Shown: positions 17,274 to 26,530 of the stretch, in pieces
Layout: each line of letters opens with the position of its first letter
Numbering within the stretch: the first letter of the stretch is position 1
Assembly: GCF_017303055.1 (NCBI RefSeq)
Contig: NZ_JAEKJT010000001.1
Location: 62,001 to 126,000 of the forward strand
Length of the DNA: 64,000 nt
Direction of reading: 5' to 3'
From: Halomonas litopenaei
GTDB taxonomy: Bacteria; Pseudomonadota; Gammaproteobacteria; Pseudomonadales; Halomonadaceae
The notes under the pieces: model-generated
Database searches by the model: none
Seen by the model: only the letters and a program-made list of their open reading frames with translations
Told to the model about the DNA's origin: nothing
Program-made: the position numbers and the translations under genes

Positions 17274-19409
17274 TCAGCGCGCAGGGGTGTCTGTTGTGGG
17301 CGCGGGTGCGTCGCCTTCGTCGGCCAGCCCCAACGCCCAGAGGATGAAGGCGTCTTGCTGCGCCCCATCGCGCCAAGCCTTGAAGCGGCCGGATGCGCCG
17401 CCATGGCCGGAGTCCATATCCGTCTTCAGTAGTGTCACCCGGTTCGACAGGGCGGGGCTGGCGATGTTCGCCAGGCTAAGCCGTGCGTACAGCTTGGCGG
17501 GCTCCCAGTAGGGCACCCGACTATCGTGCCAGCTGCCTTGCAGGAACACCGGTGGCCAGGCGTCTTCCTGCAGGTTGTCGAGGGGTGAGTAACTGCCGAT
17601 ACGGCGGGCATCGGCGGCATGATTGGGGTTGCCCCACTCGGTATATTCGGCGGTGGTCAGCGGTAGGTCGGGGTTTTCCATGGTGCGTAGAACATCCACG
17701 AAAGGCACGTCGAGTACCGCTGCGCAGAAGGCCTGGGGCGATTGGTTGAGGCTGGCCCCGACCAGCAGGCCACCGGCGCTGGCGCCGTAGGCGACGATCC
17801 GGTCCGGGGCCGATTGGCCGGCGTCGACCAGGGCATCCCGAGCGGCCAGGAAATCCTCGAAGCTGTTGGGTTTGTGCTCCAGCTTTCCGGCCAGGTACCA
17901 GGGTTCCCCTCGCTCGCCGCCGCCACGCACATGGGCCACCGCAAAGGCGACACCGCGGGCCAGCAACTCAAGGCGAGCCACCGAGAACCAGGGATCCAGC
18001 GCTTCACCGTAGGCCCCATAGCCGTAAAGCAGAGTGGGTAGCGCCTGATCTGCCAAGTCCTTGCGACAGACCACGGATACCGGCACCTGCTCCCCATCAT
18101 GGGAGACCGCCCACAGCCTTCGACAGCTCAGGTCTTCGGGCATCAGGTCACCGTGCAGCGGCTGGCGCTTGAGCAGCTGTCGCTGGCCACTGTCCAGGTC
18201 CAGTGACCACCAGCTGGAAGGACTGCAAAAGGACTCTTCGCGCAGACGCAACACGCGGTCATCGAAATGCGGGCTATCCCCCAGGTTGAGGCTGAGGGGA
18301 CCTGGCGAGCAGGGCAGCGCTGCGTCCAGCGTCAACCGGTGGTCGCCATCGAACTCAAGGCGGCGCAGCCTGACTTGGGCCTCTCGGTGGTCACGTTCGG
18401 CCACGACCAGTCCCCAGGCGTAGGCGTCGATGCCTTCCAGCGTGCTGTTCTCGCGGTGACCGATCACCACCTGGCGCGATCCGGGGCGGTGCTCTTCTTC
18501 TACTTCCAGCTGAAAATGCTTGGCGCCTTGGTTATGCAGGATATAGAAGTAGCCGGGTCGATGATCGATGGCATATTCGACCCCGGTTTCCCGCACCTGG
18601 TAGCAGCGGGGCGCAACATGGGGCGTGTGAGCGGGGACCACATGGGTCTCGCTGGTGTCCTTGGAGGCCGCTTCTATGGTCAGCCAGGCGCGGGAACGCG
18701 TCTTGCCAAGTCCGATCCAGAACTCGGGGTCGTCCTCGCGCAGCACGAGCTGCTCCTGCTCCACCGACGCTGTCGCGTCAGCGGTATTCAGCGCAAGGCG
18801 CAGCCGCCAGGCACTGTCGGGTCGCTGGGTGGCATCGTAGCGAGTGAACAGCAGAGTGCAGTGGTCTTCCGCCCAGCACAGCTCCGGACCGATATCGTCC
18901 AGCAAGGGGATGGCCTGCCCGTCCGGCAGGCGCTTGATGAACAGGCGATACGTCTCGTCACCCTGGGTGTCTTCGGTCCAAGCCAGCCACTCTTCGTTCG
19001 GCGACAGAGCCATGTCACCCAGCTCCAGGAAGGACTGCTCCCGAGCGCGTGCTTCCAGATCAAAGAACGTCTCGCGCTGATCGGGCGCGTCGTTGGGGTG
19101 GCGCCACCACACCGGGTAGTCGGCATCAGCGGCGGTCTCGCTCCACAGCGTGTAGTGATCCAGGCGGCTGGGTAGCCCGGTCACGGCAAGTTCGCGCCGG
19201 GCCAGGTGACCCGCATAGAGGCGCTCTACCAGCGGATCCAGAGGCCTGAACCACTGGTCCGTCTGTGTATTGGCGGCATCCAGAAATCCGCGTACCGCGG
19301 GCTCGTCTCTCTCCTCAAGCCAATGCCAGGCCGCGTCATCTTGACGAAGATAGGTAGTGGCGGGGGCAGCCTGTGGGGCGGCTGTTGCATTTGGCGGCTG
19401 TGCTTTCAT
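17274..19409 (-). CDS. Prolyl oligopeptidase family serine peptidase (oligopeptidase B type)
   Basis: 711 residues. A seven-bladed propeller (about 70-420) precedes an alpha/beta hydrolase domain. The nucleophile S544 lies in GASAGG, and H669 in DSGHGG; an Asp in SWHDSRVPYWEP is the likely third residue. AYGEALDPWFSV and HVRGGGERGEPWY are strong S9A marks. Oligopeptidase B cuts short peptides after Arg or Lys; the exact specificity is inferred. No leader peptide is visible, so it should be cytoplasmic. The start at 19409 has no strong ribosome site; the frame is open to 19568 with unlikely sequence. Confidence 0.88.
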   Translation of the reverse strand: MKAQPPNATAAPQAAPATTYLRQDDAAWHWLEERDEPAVRGFLDAANTQTDQWFRPLDPLVERLYAGHLARRELAVTGLPSRLDHYTLWSETAADADYPVWWRHPNDAPDQRETFFDLEARAREQSFLELGDMALSPNEEWLAWTEDTQGDETYRLFIKRLPDGQAIPLLDDIGPELCWAEDHCTLLFTRYDATQRPDSAWRLRLALNTADATASVEQEQLVLREDDPEFWIGLGKTRSRAWLTIEAASKDTSETHVVPAHTPHVAPRCYQVRETGVEYAIDHRPGYFYILHNQGAKHFQLEVEEEHRPGSRQVVIGHRENSTLEGIDAYAWGLVVAERDHREAQVRLRRLEFDGDHRLTLDAALPCSPGPLSLNLGDSPHFDDRVLRLREESFCSPSSWWSLDLDSGQRQLLKRQPLHGDLMPEDLSCRRLWAVSHDGEQVPVSVVCRKDLADQALPTLLYGYGAYGEALDPWFSVARLELLARGVAFAVAHVRGGGERGEPWYLAGKLEHKPNSFEDFLAARDALVDAGQSAPDRIVAYGASAGGLLVGASLNQSPQAFCAAVLDVPFVDVLRTMENPDLPLTTAEYTEWGNPNHAADARRIGSYSPLDNLQEDAWPPVFLQGSWHDSRVPYWEPAKLYARLSLANIASPALSNRVTLLKTDMDSGHGGASGRFKAWRDGAQQDAFILWALGLADEGDAPAPTTDTPAR

Positions 19410-19625
19410 GGTGCGAGATGTACCATACTCGGAACGAGTGTCGTCATGTGCGTTGATGTCGGGAAAAACGGCAATGATGTGAACGGATGACGGGGCAGGG
19501 AACCGACCCACCTGCGTGGCTGTCCCAGCGGTCTGGCGATCGGCCTCTGGTGCCAGGCTACCGGCCACGCTGGCATCGCGGTGTCATCTATGCAGTCTTT
19601 CCTTAACAGTTGATGGGAGCAAGTA

Positions 19626-20063
19626 ATGTTGATTTCGGATTCCATGTCCACGCTGTGGTTGATCTACGCAGCATTGTCGCTGGTCGTACTGCTGACTGGC
19701 TACCTCGGACTGGCATTTTTACCGCGCATGCCAAGGCTGGTAGTGACCTGGGCCGTGGCGGGTGTGATGTGGATGCCGTCGGCATTTGACCTGCCCCTGG
19801 TGGAAGAAGGGCAGGTCTACAACGGTCAGGCTCCTGCCATCATGGTGGCCGCAGTTGCGTTCATGGATGGGCGTCAGGGCGTGATGCTGCCGGCGGCCAC
19901 ACGAGTGATCATCGGTGCTGCCATCGGTGCGGTGTTTGGCCTGGCGCTGTGGTGGGCCGGACGTCGCCGTCGCGTGCGCAAGGCAGCAGAGGCCGCCTCT
20001 CGCCAGCAGCAGCAAGAGGGCGGTCAAGAACAGCACGAACGTCAGGAGCCTGTATTGAGGTGA
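19626..20063 (+). CDS. Small membrane protein
   Basis: 145 residues with membrane segments at about 11-33 (IYAALSLVVLLTGYLGLAFL), 38-52 and 93-112 (IIGAAIGAVFGLALWWAG). It ends in a basic, Gln/Glu-rich cytoplasmic tail. GGGAG precedes the start. It lies 95 bases before the vWA gene on the same strand, so the two may be an operon. Function unknown. Confidence 0.75.
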   Translation: MLISDSMSTLWLIYAALSLVVLLTGYLGLAFLPRMPRLVVTWAVAGVMWMPSAFDLPLVEEGQVYNGQAPAIMVAAVAFMDGRQGVMLPAATRVIIGAAIGAVFGLALWWAGRRRRVRKAAEAASRQQQQEGGQEQHERQEPVLR

Positions 20064-20157
20064 GCGGTCGGCGGCGATGGGCGCCATCGCCGTCTAGCGA
20101 GACTCGCCTCTCATCGCAACACGCTACCACGCCATGCTGCCGACTCCAGGAGCTGCC

Positions 20158-22011
20158 ATGAAGAAGCCGAACCCCTCGATGTCCGTGCTGGTCGCCGGCT
20201 TGGCGGCCGGCGCCATGGCGTTCACGCTGGCGTCTTCGGTCATGGCGCAGGACGTGGGTGATGACGCCTGGACGGAGCAGCCTCCCGATGTGCGCGTCAT
20301 CGTGGACGTCTCGGGCAGCATGAAGACCAATGATCCGAACAAACTCGCCGGCAGCGCGCTGGACATGTTGGTGGCCCTGCTGCCAGGGGGCGTCAATGCC
20401 GGGATCTGGACGTTCGGCCAGAGCGTCGATAATCCGTTGCCCCCGGCCCGCGTGGACGCCCAGTGGCGCGAGCGCGCGCTGGCCTTGCCGCCTGCGCTGG
20501 AGCAGTACCAGCAGTACACCGACATTGAAGCGGCGCTGAGCACCGCCGCGGCCGCCGAAGCAGAAGGCTGGCGTCATCTGGTGCTGCTGACGGATGGGGT
20601 GATTGATCTAGCGCCGGGCAATGGCAGCAAGCCAGAGATCGATCTTGCCTCGCGTGCCCGCCTTGTCGACAGCGTGGTGCCCGCGCTGGCGGACCAGGGA
20701 GTGGCGATCCACGCCATCGCCTTTTCTGACGGGGCTGATGTGGCATTGGTGGAACGGCTGGCGCAGCGAACCGGCGGCCTGGCAGCGGTGGCAGAGACGC
20801 CGAACGCGCTGCTGGGGGCCTTCCTCGACATCGTCGAGCGTATTTTTCCGGTGGACCAGGTGCCGCTGCAGGATCAGCGCTTCACCGTGGATGCCAGCGT
20901 CGACGACTTCTCCGCCTTGGTGTTTCACGAGCCCGGACAGGGCGAGGTGACGCTGGTGGCGCCGGATGGACGTCGCTATACCCGCGATACTGCCCCAGCG
21001 GGGGTCCGCTGGCAGCGGGAGCCCCGTTTCGATCTGATTCAGGTGCCTCGGCCCGAGCAGGGGGAGTGGCGCATCGAGGGCCCTGTGGCGGACGATTCTC
21101 GGGTGACGGTGAACAGTGACCGGCAGCTGGTGACCGGGGCACTCCCCGCGACGCTGTATTCGGGCTTCTCGGTGCCGCTCAGCGTCAGGGTGGAGCAGGG
21201 CGATGACGTGATGGTGCCGGAGGGGCTGCAGGTCACGGCGGAACTGACCGGCGAGGCCGTGGAAGGCTCCCATGTCGTCTCCCTGGTCAATCAGCAAGGC
21301 GTATTTCGCGCAGACCTGGCCGCGCCGGCAGGTGTCGGAGCCGCCCGCTTGGTGATCACCGCCGAGGCAGATGACTTTCATCGCCAGCGGGTTCAGGCCG
21401 TCAACGTGTTGCCCGCCATCGGGGTCGCTCTAGATCGACAGCAGCGCAGCGTGTCGCTGGTCGCCGAGCATCCTCGCCTGGAGCATGGGAACACTCGGTT
21501 TGAGGCCGAGCTCACCGGGCAGCCGTTGGAGGTAACGCCTGCCGGTGATCGTCGCTGGACGCTGCAGCTGCCCGAGCTTGAGGATGACGTGCGCCGGCCA
21601 ATACGCATCGTGGCAACGGCCGAACTCGACGGTGATGAGACCCGTTGGGAGCTGCCGACGGTGTGGATCAATGCCGACGGTGAGGTAGGGATCGATCGTG
21701 CTCTGGCGGGACCCACCTTGAGCGGAGAGCGTTTCGCGTCGGCCAGTGAGGACACCGCTGCGCCTGCCCAGCAGGCCCCCCTGGCAGATCGCTTTGTGGC
21801 GTTGGTCAATGAAGGGCCAAAGCGGCTGGTGCAGTGGTGGCGCGATGGTCGTCCTGGACTGGCCCCGGCGATGGAACAGGCCCGCAGCGATCCGCGCGTG
21901 CTGGTGTCGCTGGTCGTGGTGTTGGTGGTCTGCGTTGTACTGTATCTATGGCGACGCCGCAGGCAGCGTCAGCCCGAACGTGAATCAACAAGAGAAGAGC
22001 CGCATGTGTGA
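20158..22011 (+). CDS. von Willebrand factor type A domain protein, exported and membrane anchored
   Basis: 617 residues. A signal peptide (residues 1-30, cleavage after SSVMA) leads to a vWA domain with a MIDAS motif D50-V-S52-G-S54 and TDGV further on. A middle region rich in beta strands and a C-terminal membrane helix (LVSLVVVLVVCVVLYLW) with a basic tail follow. Such proteins bind ligands through a metal ion at the periplasmic face. The start at 20158 has AGGAG 6 bases upstream, better than an ATG at 20134. The last codons (CAT GTG TGA) form part of the phage attachment core; the C-terminus is unchanged by the integration. Confidence 0.85.
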   Translation: MKKPNPSMSVLVAGLAAGAMAFTLASSVMAQDVGDDAWTEQPPDVRVIVDVSGSMKTNDPNKLAGSALDMLVALLPGGVNAGIWTFGQSVDNPLPPARVDAQWRERALALPPALEQYQQYTDIEAALSTAAAAEAEGWRHLVLLTDGVIDLAPGNGSKPEIDLASRARLVDSVVPALADQGVAIHAIAFSDGADVALVERLAQRTGGLAAVAETPNALLGAFLDIVERIFPVDQVPLQDQRFTVDASVDDFSALVFHEPGQGEVTLVAPDGRRYTRDTAPAGVRWQREPRFDLIQVPRPEQGEWRIEGPVADDSRVTVNSDRQLVTGALPATLYSGFSVPLSVRVEQGDDVMVPEGLQVTAELTGEAVEGSHVVSLVNQQGVFRADLAAPAGVGAARLVITAEADDFHRQRVQAVNVLPAIGVALDRQQRSVSLVAEHPRLEHGNTRFEAELTGQPLEVTPAGDRRWTLQLPELEDDVRRPIRIVATAELDGDETRWELPTVWINADGEVGIDRALAGPTLSGERFASASEDTAAPAQQAPLADRFVALVNEGPKRLVQWWRDGRPGLAPAMEQARSDPRVLVSLVVVLVVCVVLYLWRRRRQRQPERESTREEPHV

Positions 22012-22013
22012 GC
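22003..22013 (+). other. attL core
   Basis: CATGTGTGAGC overlaps the last codons of the vWA gene (CAT GTG TGA). The same 11 bases recur at 59932-59942 at the start of yafJ; flanking bases differ on both sides. Confidence 0.85.
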
Positions 22014-22066
22014 ACCAAAAATCCCCGTTTTTTACCCTAAAATCAACTATATAGAGTGATCTTGGC

Positions 22067-22139
22067 GTCTCACAAGGTTCTCGGATTGCCCTAGATAACG
22101 CATTGTTTCGGCGTGTCTATCCTCGATGGCGTGAGACAG
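22067..22139. promoter_or_regulatory. Candidate integrase arm-type sites near attL
   Basis: TGAGACAG at 22132-22139 and an inverted TGAGAC at 22072-22067 match the repeats found at the other prophage end. The rest of 22014-22246 holds no gene that I can support. Confidence 0.4.
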
Positions 22140-22246
22140 CAAATCGGCGGCCATGGCCACCCTATGGCAGGTCGTGTTGAGCGGATCGTCTATTGTGCTG
22201 TTCTGTTCTAAGCTGAACCCTATCACTAGGCTTGCAGGGGACAGGG

Positions 22247-22459
22247 ATGCTCACGCAGATGATCCGCTACCAAGTTGTGGAGGGTGGCCTGGAAATGCGC
22301 TGCCTGATCTGCCAAGCCGTCGAATTTCGGGGGACGGGGCGGCAAGGCTGGACGCATTTCGAGGTGGTTCCCGACGGCCCCTATGGGCGCTGCTTCATAA
22401 TCAAGTGCAAAGCTTGTGGCCACCAGAACCTGCGCGCCTCAATGCAACCTGATTGGTGA
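22247..22459 (+). CDS. Small zinc-ribbon-like protein (phage cargo)
   Basis: 70 residues. CLIC near the N-terminus and CKAC near the C-terminus form a two-knuckle zinc ribbon. AGGGG lies 6 bases before ATG 22247. It is the first gene inside attL, transcribed opposite to the tail genes, and lies 8 bases before the next gene. Function unknown; position between the J gene and attL is typical for lysogenic-conversion genes. Confidence 0.6.
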   Translation: MLTQMIRYQVVEGGLEMRCLICQAVEFRGTGRQGWTHFEVVPDGPYGRCFIIKCKACGHQNLRASMQPDW

Positions 22460-22467
22460 GTGCGTAG

Positions 22468-22764
22468 GTGAACGACTACCAGATCACTCAGTGGCGCAAG
22501 CGCCTTGAGCGCAAAGGCTGGCTCAGCCTGAGCCGTGCAACGCCGCCGATCGACAAGCTGGTCGAATACCATGTCGTTTGGAAGGGGTGGCTGATCAGCG
22601 GACGGTGCGTACTGGGCAAGGAGATCAAGGACGACTGGTGGCAACCCGGCACGCCTCAGTATCTGCTGTCACGCAAGCACGAGGTCAGCGAGGGCGTGTG
22701 GCGCTTGGCGAAGGATCCGGGGGCAGAGGTGGGGCAGGTGAGGAAAAGGCTTGTGCGATCCTGA
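22468..22764 (+). CDS. Unknown phage cargo protein
   Basis: 98 residues from GTG 22468, with GGTGAG about 9 bases upstream overlapping the end of the previous gene. It is basic and Trp-rich (VVWKGWLISG, IKDDWWQPGT), with no membrane segment and no known domain that I recognise. It is likely co-transcribed with the zinc-ribbon gene. Confidence 0.6.
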   Translation: MNDYQITQWRKRLERKGWLSLSRATPPIDKLVEYHVVWKGWLISGRCVLGKEIKDDWWQPGTPQYLLSRKHEVSEGVWRLAKDPGAEVGQVRKRLVRS

Positions 22765-22813
22765 CATATGACAGCGCCATGGCCTAACAATTTTTACCAC
22801 TGAGGATTTATCA

Positions 22814-23308
22814 TTGTTTTCATGGATTGATGTGATAAAGGTTTTTGTTGCCGGAACGACAACTTTTGCTTTTTCATATATGTTAAAGCCTTTGTTTTTG
22901 TTGGGGCGCGATTATGCTTTATGGGCGTACATTGATCGCAAAGTAATAACAAAGGAACTCAGAGTTTCTGCTGACAGGCACGCTTTAGCCTATCTCGATC
23001 TTACCAAGAAGTATACTCATCTAACATCTATAGAAGCAAGCAGAGAAGTGACCCGATATTACATAGGAGATACTGAGGTATACAATGATGAGTATTGCTC
23101 TTATGTTTCTTCTCGCAATAGGGCTATAAAGAGATTCTATAAAGAAAAGGATTTCCTTAATCGGCGAGCAATTTTGCTAAATGGGCTGATTCGTCATTAT
23201 GATCAAAATGAAAATTCTTTAATTGAGAATATTGTTGAAGAGTGTATAGAGAGAAGTGAATCACTGACGGTATATGCGGAGCCCTATAGGATTCGTGGGA
23301 TTAATTAA
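22814..23308 (+). CDS. AT-rich membrane-anchored cargo protein (moron candidate)
   Basis: 164 residues from TTG 22814, with GAGG 8 bases upstream. An N-terminal membrane segment (IDVIKVFVAGTTTFAFSYML) precedes a charged helical cytoplasmic domain (LTKKYTHLTSIEASREV; RNRAIKRFYKEKDF). Base composition is clearly AT-richer than the flanks, with codons such as ATA, AGA and TTA that are rare next door. These are signs of recent acquisition. The site and form suit a superinfection-exclusion or other lysogen-expressed factor, but no homologue is recognised. Confidence 0.7.
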   Translation: MFSWIDVIKVFVAGTTTFAFSYMLKPLFLLGRDYALWAYIDRKVITKELRVSADRHALAYLDLTKKYTHLTSIEASREVTRYYIGDTEVYNDEYCSYVSSRNRAIKRFYKEKDFLNRRAILLNGLIRHYDQNENSLIENIVEECIERSESLTVYAEPYRIRGIN

Positions 23309-23375
23309 GTTACGTTCAGTGGCCAGCTTAGTTTCAATGAATGTGAAGTCGAACAGGCCATCCCTGGCTCTCTCC

Positions 23376-23444
23376 TCACTCCCAACTGATCGCCTCCACC
23401 GTGTCGGGGGCCTTCTCCTGATCCTTAAGAGCCCGGCGCTGCAG
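23376..23444 (-). other. Open reading frame extension after the J stop codon
   Basis: Directly after the TGA of the J gene, the same frame runs for 22 more codons to a second TGA. It encodes a protein-like sequence ending KDQEKAPDTVEAISWE. No ATG, GTG or TTG start serves it alone. It could be reached by readthrough of TGA-C, or be a remnant of a longer J or a lost small gene. Confidence 0.35.
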
Positions 23445-26099
23445 TCACGCTGGCACGCTGTCGTCATCCAGGTAGACCCTAGGGTCATATCCCACAGCCT
23501 TCACATCGACTGACTCAAATCCGTTCGGGTCAATATCAGTGATCAGCACGTCATGACTCCATGACGAAGTGGGGCCGAAATAGACGTGCGGCGGCTCCAT
23601 GTCAGGGTAGATCACCGGCACGTCTTCCTCAGCGTTGACGCCCTGCATGATCACCTCATCCTTGGCACTACCCTGGGCAGCTGCGAATGGGCCAGCCATG
23701 GTGCCGTCAGCACGGCGCCAGGCAACGACGTGCGCGCCACCTGCAGTCCAGTCCAGCGGCTCGGTCACGAACAGCCGGTAGTCGCCCACGCCCATTTCCT
23801 CGAATCCCTCAAGCAGCATTGACTGTCCCTGGCCAGGCACATCGGTGATCAGCGCATTGCGGCGCATGTACCGCGAGTTGAGCGCATCCAGTTCGGTGGA
23901 GAAGGTGAACTCCTTGCGCCGATACTTGAGCTCCCGACGGCGGCGCATACCGATCTGATATGCCTGAGTGCGCGACGTTACTCCATCCAAGCGAAGCTTC
24001 TCGGCCTTAAAGCCCTGGTCGCCGGGCAGGCGGCATTGCAGCTCGTCCTCCTCCCACGTCGTCTCGTTGATGAACTCCACATCGACACCATCATGGTCGT
24101 CAGGCCGAGGCATGGTAATGCCGAAAGAGATGTCGCTCACCACGTTCTGAGCGCTGTATGAGTGCTCCACGTCCGCTTGTGGCTCGTCCCTTGCGGGGCT
24201 CAGCTTGCCAGCGGCAATGGTCAGCTCGGCCATGCCAGCGATCAGGCACCGGTTCAGGGATTCCTTGGCGGTAGAGTCGTCGGCCTCGATGAAGTTGAAC
24301 TGATCGCCGCGGGCTTTCCAGATAGCGTCGAGCCGGTCCAGTTCATCCAGGTCGATCTCGGCGTCGGTGTAGCCCACGCTGCGGGCAACGTGAGCGAACC
24401 AAGGGGCGATGTCGCGGGTTGGCCGTGGCGCTGTCCACGCGCCTTTCTCGCGCACAGGGAGCTTGCGTGTGGCCACCACTGAAACCTGGTTCTCGGTCTG
24501 GCTGGCAATGGCGTCGGAACCAGTCACTGTTAGCGCGATCACCGTCACACCTTCATACCGGCTCGGCGCATTGTCGAACCTGGCGCGCAGGCCATACCAC
24601 TCCAAGCGGTCAACGATCTGGATGTCGTTGGACTCAGCTTTCACGCGACGTACCTGCACCTCAGGACGCATGGCGTAGGGCAGTGTCAGCCTGAACGTCC
24701 ACCCGATCTGGTCTCGCGTGCGCCCCGTTACTGACTGGCCGAGCGTGGTCCAGGTGGTGCCTCCGACAGGCCGGTAGCGGACTTCGATGTCGCGGTACAG
24801 CCGGTAGATGTTCCCGCTCGACTCGCCGATCTCGCACAGCCCTTGGGGCGCGAAGATGTCCCACTCGAGAGTGTTGGTCACCTCTCCCGCAGGACAGGCG
24901 GTAAACGGCAAGGACCAGTAACCAACCAGCTCAGTACTGGAAAGGGTTACGGATGCGTTACTGGTCGTGATGGTGGGGAACCCTGGCCAGCCAGTGGTGC
25001 CTCGTGCAGTCATCCGAAGGCCATCGGCTACGGTCTCTACGACCTCGTAGTCATAACCGGCACGGGTGATAGTGATGGTGCGGCTACCAGTCGGCAGGCC
25101 TGTTGCAGGCTGCCAACCCTGATTGATCACGAAGACCTCAAGCTTCAGCTGGCCTGACGTGTAGCTGAGAACACGGTAGGAGCCATCATACAAGCCATCA
25201 ATCTCAATGGCCATGCCAGAGGTCAGCATCAAATAGTCAAAATCACCCTGGATGATGTCAGCGCCTGATCCTGGGTCTGTGATCGTGACAGACTGGGGAA
25301 TCGCAATATCGACCACTGCGCCAGAAAGCCACCCGTTTGGAGTGTCCCCTGCCGACGTGATCTCGTCGCCATCAAAGGACAGCTCACCTTCCCAGGACTT
25401 ATCAGCGTCTCGGTTGGATGGAAGACGTATTCCTGCTGCGCCTACGCTGGGCCCGACCTCAGGGGCGTTGTACCAGTTCTGATGTGCAGAGTGGCCGGTA
25501 ACCGTCTCGCCTGGGCCAAAAATCTGATAGTCCACAGCCGATGATATGGCCCCGATCTGGGTATTGCCGATGCGGATCTCGTCTGGATCAATCTCGTACT
25601 CCCCCTTGCCGACGCACAGCAGAAGATCCAGGGCCTGCACCTTGGGCTCCACAAAGCGCCGGCGAGGGGCGGTGAGGTAGTCGGGGAAACGCCGGTGCCT
25701 GCCGGCCAGCTCGGGTATTACATCGCCCGTCTTGACCTTGTTGCCCGTGGCCGAGGCCTCGAGCAGCGAGCCCCCTTTACCGCCAGACTTGTTCGACTGG
25801 CTCGGCAGGGAGGGCTTGAGCAGGAACGTGGCCGCGACCGCCACGACAGCCGCAATAGTGGCGGCAATAAGCGTGGCGGGCTCGCCAGGTTGAGGACGAA
25901 TCTCAACCTCGTGCCAGTGATGCAGTGTGATTGCAGCCCACTCGCCCTTGTCGATCAGTTGTCCATCGACCTTGACGGTGATCCGCTCGCGGGCCACTTC
26001 GGGCACTCGGGCGTCGACCCATTCGCGCACCGACTGACCGCGCGGCTCGTCAATGATCAATGGCTCGCCGGGTAGGACGCTGGGATAGAAGCGGATCAC
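23445..26099 (-). CDS. Tail tip attachment protein J (host specificity)
   Basis: 884 residues from GTG 26099, which overlaps the NlpC stop as GTGA; GAGGT precedes it. J forms the tail tip and binds the host receptor. The first about 85 residues look like the ubiquitin-like segment of lambda gpI, followed by a hydrophobic stretch (LIAATIAAVVAVAATFLL), so this looks like a fused I-J protein. The core (GDVIPELAGRHRRFPDYL, IGNTQIGAISSAVDYQIF) and the tail-tip segment ALTVTGSDAIASQTENQVS are typical. A separate spike gene lies upstream and may share receptor recognition. It is the last late gene. Confidence 0.88.
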   Translation of the reverse strand: MIRFYPSVLPGEPLIIDEPRGQSVREWVDARVPEVARERITVKVDGQLIDKGEWAAITLHHWHEVEIRPQPGEPATLIAATIAAVVAVAATFLLKPSLPSQSNKSGGKGGSLLEASATGNKVKTGDVIPELAGRHRRFPDYLTAPRRRFVEPKVQALDLLLCVGKGEYEIDPDEIRIGNTQIGAISSAVDYQIFGPGETVTGHSAHQNWYNAPEVGPSVGAAGIRLPSNRDADKSWEGELSFDGDEITSAGDTPNGWLSGAVVDIAIPQSVTITDPGSGADIIQGDFDYLMLTSGMAIEIDGLYDGSYRVLSYTSGQLKLEVFVINQGWQPATGLPTGSRTITITRAGYDYEVVETVADGLRMTARGTTGWPGFPTITTSNASVTLSSTELVGYWSLPFTACPAGEVTNTLEWDIFAPQGLCEIGESSGNIYRLYRDIEVRYRPVGGTTWTTLGQSVTGRTRDQIGWTFRLTLPYAMRPEVQVRRVKAESNDIQIVDRLEWYGLRARFDNAPSRYEGVTVIALTVTGSDAIASQTENQVSVVATRKLPVREKGAWTAPRPTRDIAPWFAHVARSVGYTDAEIDLDELDRLDAIWKARGDQFNFIEADDSTAKESLNRCLIAGMAELTIAAGKLSPARDEPQADVEHSYSAQNVVSDISFGITMPRPDDHDGVDVEFINETTWEEDELQCRLPGDQGFKAEKLRLDGVTSRTQAYQIGMRRRRELKYRRKEFTFSTELDALNSRYMRRNALITDVPGQGQSMLLEGFEEMGVGDYRLFVTEPLDWTAGGAHVVAWRRADGTMAGPFAAAQGSAKDEVIMQGVNAEEDVPVIYPDMEPPHVYFGPTSSWSHDVLITDIDPNGFESVDVKAVGYDPRVYLDDDSVPA

Positions 26100-26491
26100 G
26101 AATAGTACCTCACGGTCATGTACTTGCTCTCGAAGTCGGCGATGCTCAGCCAGCGGCAGCCGATCTTGCGGCCGGTCTCCAGCACCCCGAGGCGCCCATT
26201 GACCTCGACGCACACGCCAACGTGTACGCAAAGCCTGAATTTCCAAACGGTGGCGATCGCCCCAGGCACAGGCTTGCCTTCGGCAAAAGCATCGACCTCG
26301 GCCTGATAGGCGTCCGTCAGTCCGCGCTTGTCGTCGGGCGAGATGGCACCGTAGCTTGGCAGCAGCGGGAGTCCGAACAGCTCGTTACGCACAGCGCGGA
26401 CGAGCCCCCAACAGTCGAATGCCAGGCGTCCGGACACGGCTTCGCCACGCCCACCATCACGGTAGACGCTCATCAGATAGGGCTGGATCAT
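26096..26491 (-). CDS. NlpC/P60 family tail assembly peptidase (gpK-like)
   Basis: 131 residues. The catalytic cysteine C27 lies in FDCWGLVR and the histidine H90 in CVHVGVCVEVNG. The N-terminal JAB-type metalloprotease domain of lambda gpK is absent; only the NlpC part is present. It processes tail tip components or cuts peptidoglycan on entry. It is coupled to J by a GTGA overlap. Confidence 0.88.
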   Translation of the reverse strand: MIQPYLMSVYRDGGRGEAVSGRLAFDCWGLVRAVRNELFGLPLLPSYGAISPDDKRGLTDAYQAEVDAFAEGKPVPGAIATVWKFRLCVHVGVCVEVNGRLGVLETGRKIGCRWLSIADFESKYMTVRYYS

Positions 26492-26503
26492 GGGGCACCA
26501 ACG

Positions 26504-26530
26504 AAAAGCCCCGCTCAGCGGCGGGGCGTT
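26504..26530 (-). terminator. Intrinsic terminator-like hairpin before the NlpC gene
   Basis: On the minus strand a 7-bp GC stem (26508-26514 with 26521-26527) is followed by TTTT. It overlaps the DUF1833 stop and may only act on transcripts not modified by the late antiterminator. Confidence 0.55.

Noticed and set aside
23261..23488. 75-codon minus-strand frame overlapping the J 3' end
   Set aside because: Overlaps the end of J and the end of the cargo gene; Arg-rich shadow composition.
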